Below, in pieces: positions 51,645 through 53,409 of a stretch of 53,409 nucleotides of DNA. This stretch comes from Gemmatimonadota bacterium. Its GTDB lineage: Bacteria > Gemmatimonadota > Gemmatimonadetes > Longimicrobiales > Gaopeijiaceae. Within the stretch, counting starts at the first letter, position 1; the number at the start of each line of letters is the position of its first letter. The stretch is taken from contig JADFMD010000010.1 of the NCBI GenBank assembly GCA_022564055.1, positions 1 to 53,409 of the forward strand, given 5' to 3'. Under the pieces are notes generated by a model. It was not told where the DNA came from, made no database searches, and saw nothing but the letters and a program-made list of their open reading frames with translations. Position numbers and translations under genes: made by a program.

Positions 51645-53225
51645 ATGCGCCAGACGACCGCTATGAAGATTACCTACGCGACCCTGAGCGGCGAGGGCCT
51701 CGACGAGGTCCACGCGGCGCTCGATGCCGCCGTCGAGAGCGCTCCCGGGTCCTTCGGGCGCGAACATCCGATGATCATCGGCGAAGATCGCGTGGTGGCC
51801 GATGAACAATTCGAAGACCGTAGTCCCGTAGACGATCGGATCGTCCTGGGGCGATTCCAGAGCGGTACGGTGGAGCACGTGCAAAACGCAGTAGCCGCAG
51901 CGCGGCGGGCGCTCCCGGAGTGGAGTCTCCTTCCGTGGCAGGAGCGCGTGGCCCGCATGCGCGGCGTAGCGGAGGCCATTCGGGAGCACCGCTGGGAGCT
52001 TTCGGTCATTCTGGGATACGAGGTCGGGAAGAACCGACTGGAGTGTGTGGGAGAGGTCGAGGAGTGTTCGGACTTTCTCGATTACTACTGTGACCGCATG
52101 GAAGAGCACCTGGGATTCGTGACGCCCATGGACGGGTCGGGCGATGAGCAGATGAACCTGAGTGTGCTTCGCCCGTACGGGGTTTGGGCGGTGCTTTCCC
52201 CCTTCAATTTTCCCATGGCGTTGACGGCCGGTCCGGTGGGTGCCGCGTTGGTCACGGGCAACACGGTGGTGGCCAAGCCCTCGCCCATCACTCCGCTTGC
52301 GGTGGCTCGTCTCGCGGAGATCATCGCAGGGTGCGATCTGCCCCCGGGGGTGTTCAACCTGGTTACTGGCGGTAACGACACCGTTTCGCACGAGCTGGCG
52401 GTGGGCGCTGGAATAGATGGCGTCGTCTTCACCGGTTCCTACGCCGTCGGAATGCAGCTCATGCACCAGGACGCGGACCGTGCTTTCCCCCGTCCCTTCA
52501 TAGCGGAGATGGGCGGGAAGAATCCCGCCCTCGTCATGAGGTCTGCCGATCTCGACAAGGCTGCGGACGGCGTGAAGGCGTCCGCTTTCGGCCTTCAAGG
52601 GCAGAAGTGCTCGGCCTGTTCGCGTGTCTATGTGGACGGTTCGGTCCGCGAAGCGTTCACTGAGGCGCTGGTGGAAAAGACCCTGGACATCCGTGTCGGG
52701 AATCCCTTGGAAAAGGATGTGTGGCTCGGACCGGTGATCAGCGAGACGGCGTTTGAACGGTATCGTTCGGCCATCGCTCAGGCTGTAAAGGACGGCGGAC
52801 GAATTCTGACCGGCGGCGAGCGTCTGTCCGGAGGTCTGTTCGACCATGGATTCTACGTGGAGCCGACCGTCATCGACGACCTGCCCCTCGATCACGAGCT
52901 GTTCCACACGGAGCTTTTCCTGCCGATCACCGTGATCGGCGAGGTCGACGGTCTCCCGCAAGCATTGGACCTCGCAAACGGGACCGAATATGGACTGACC
53001 GCCGGCATCTTCTCCGAGGACGAGTCGGAGATTCAAGCTTTTTTCGACGGAATCCAGGCTGGGACCATCTACGCGAACCGTCGAGCCGGGGCCACGGCCG
53101 GCGCTTGGCCGGGCATCAATCCCTTCGGTGGGTGGAAGGGCAGCGCATCCACCGGCGCAGGGGCGGGTGGACCGCACTATCTTCAGCAGTTCATGCGGGA
53201 ACAGAGCCGCGTTCGGGTGTTCTGA
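51645..53225 (+). CDS. pruA: L-glutamate gamma-semialdehyde (P5C) dehydrogenase
   Basis: The 526-residue aldehyde dehydrogenase has the catalytic Cys322 in GQKCSACSRVYV, the form typical of 1-pyrroline-5-carboxylate dehydrogenases (RocA/PruA), and the general base Glu288 in AEMGGKNP. It oxidises glutamate semialdehyde to glutamate with NAD+, the second step of proline or arginine breakdown. GGGGAG lies seven bases before the ATG at 51645; the frame runs upstream without support. No proline dehydrogenase gene lies in the window, but the next gene could be one. It is divergent from sdhCAB. Confidence 0.9.
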   Translation: MRQTTAMKITYATLSGEGLDEVHAALDAAVESAPGSFGREHPMIIGEDRVVADEQFEDRSPVDDRIVLGRFQSGTVEHVQNAVAAARRALPEWSLLPWQERVARMRGVAEAIREHRWELSVILGYEVGKNRLECVGEVEECSDFLDYYCDRMEEHLGFVTPMDGSGDEQMNLSVLRPYGVWAVLSPFNFPMALTAGPVGAALVTGNTVVAKPSPITPLAVARLAEIIAGCDLPPGVFNLVTGGNDTVSHELAVGAGIDGVVFTGSYAVGMQLMHQDADRAFPRPFIAEMGGKNPALVMRSADLDKAADGVKASAFGLQGQKCSACSRVYVDGSVREAFTEALVEKTLDIRVGNPLEKDVWLGPVISETAFERYRSAIAQAVKDGGRILTGGERLSGGLFDHGFYVEPTVIDDLPLDHELFHTELFLPITVIGEVDGLPQALDLANGTEYGLTAGIFSEDESEIQAFFDGIQAGTIYANRRAGATAGAWPGINPFGGWKGSASTGAGAGGPHYLQQFMREQSRVRVF

Positions 53226-53250
53226 GGGAGGGATCGGATCCTGACTTCGA

Positions 53251-53284
53251 AGGTGGACCTTCTCGGGAGCGGGAGGGTCCGCTT
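53251..53284 (+). terminator. Terminator-like hairpin after pruA
   Basis: A stem of up to 14 bp with several G-T pairs (53251-53264 with 53271-53284) is followed by CTCTTTGCTT. It is weak in the U-tract. Confidence 0.5.
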
Positions 53285-53311
53285 CTCTTTGCTTACATTA
53301 CAAAACCCCGT

Positions 53312-53340
53312 TTGCCATCTGGGCGCGCGGAGCTTACAAA
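53312..53340 (+). promoter_or_regulatory. Candidate promoter of the right-edge gene
   Basis: TTGCCA (53312-53317) and TACAAA (53335-53340) are 17 bases apart, about 40 bases before the ATG at 53382. Confidence 0.45.
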
Positions 53341-53381
53341 ATTACTGACTTTGAAACCCAAACGGACCTGAGGATGACAGC

Positions 53382-53409
53382 ATGAGTGAGCAGGCGGAGG
53401 AAGCACGGT
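53382..53409 (+). CDS. Start of a gene cut by the right edge
   Basis: ATG at 53382 follows GAGGA by seven bases, and a promoter-like element and a terminator for the previous gene lie upstream. Only nine codons are visible (MSEQAEEAR). The product cannot be named. A proline dehydrogenase would fit the neighbour, but nothing in these residues shows it. Confidence 0.5.

Noticed and set aside
51039-53177. A 712-codon open frame antisense to pruA and crossing sdhC
   Set aside because: Its translation is Arg/Gly/His-rich without any family motif, and it lies opposite two clear genes. High GC makes long antisense frames common here; the same holds for 37620-39017 and 8003-9118.

Overview
The window is high-GC bacterial chromosome, densely packed with genes. 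It has no rRNA, tRNA, CRISPR array, insertion sequence or phage gene that I could find, and no gene-free stretch over 300 bases. The gene content suggests a Gemmatimonadota-like heterotroph: large exported M14 carboxypeptidases, an M56-TonB protein, cyclase and acetamidase family exoenzymes, LVIVD/choice-of-anchor-B proteins, DUF4139, and a TM module typical of that phylum. The taxonomic call is inference from family content, not a marker gene.

Layout. 1-10.6 kb: a lipoprotein (cut by the left edge) coupled to a Tat-exported glycosylasparaginase (minus); then a plus-strand run of TetR regulator, PPK2, a BlaI-like remnant, an M56/BlaR1-type protein that has lost its peptidase core but kept a TonB domain, an M14 carboxypeptidase, a metallophosphoesterase and a flavin monooxygenase; then DinB and a hypothetical protein on the minus strand. 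10.9-14.3 kb: NHL propeller lyase, cyclase-family hydrolase and SPOR protein, with two clear terminators. 14.4-23.0 kb: a complete eight-gene MoxR/Bat operon (moxR, DUF58, BatD-like/DUF4381-like, batA, batB, batC, batD, batE). 22.96-25.1 kb: a 49-aa membrane protein, nitroreductase and a PQQ-type sugar dehydrogenase. 25.1-28.8 kb: a diheme cytochrome c, a quinoprotein alcohol dehydrogenase with a lanthanide-type DYD signature, and a Tat-exported D-threonine-aldolase-like PLP enzyme. 28.9-34.0 kb: a PilT ATPase with a duplicated N-domain and its partner, acetamidase, and a sulfite dehydrogenase with an anchored cytochrome c. 34.2-39.5 kb: DUF4139 protein, trypsin-like protease, choice-of-anchor-B protein. 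39.7-41.5 kb: lipoprotein cytochrome c plus Tat flavin dehydrogenase. 41.6-47.2 kb: an orphan membrane protein and the thrA-thrB-thrC operon. 47.4-53.4 kb: an unusual aquaporin, sdhC-sdhA-sdhB (Mycobacterium Sdh1-like), P5C dehydrogenase, and the first codons of one more gene.

The strongest common thread is periplasmic electron transfer. Three different exported dehydrogenases (quinoprotein, molybdopterin, flavin) each sit beside their own c-type cytochrome, and a complex II with a probable non-heme membrane anchor feeds the quinone pool. The most unusual items are the peptidase-deleted BlaR1-type protein with a BlaI remnant, the sarcosine-oxidase-like flavoenzyme with Arg at the oxygen-activating Lys position next to a cytochrome, the duplicated PilT N-domain, 18-bp in-phase tandem repeats at the N-termini of three exported proteins, and a triplicated translation start between batB and batC. 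Seven gene junctions use a TGATG stop/start overlap, so translational coupling is pervasive.
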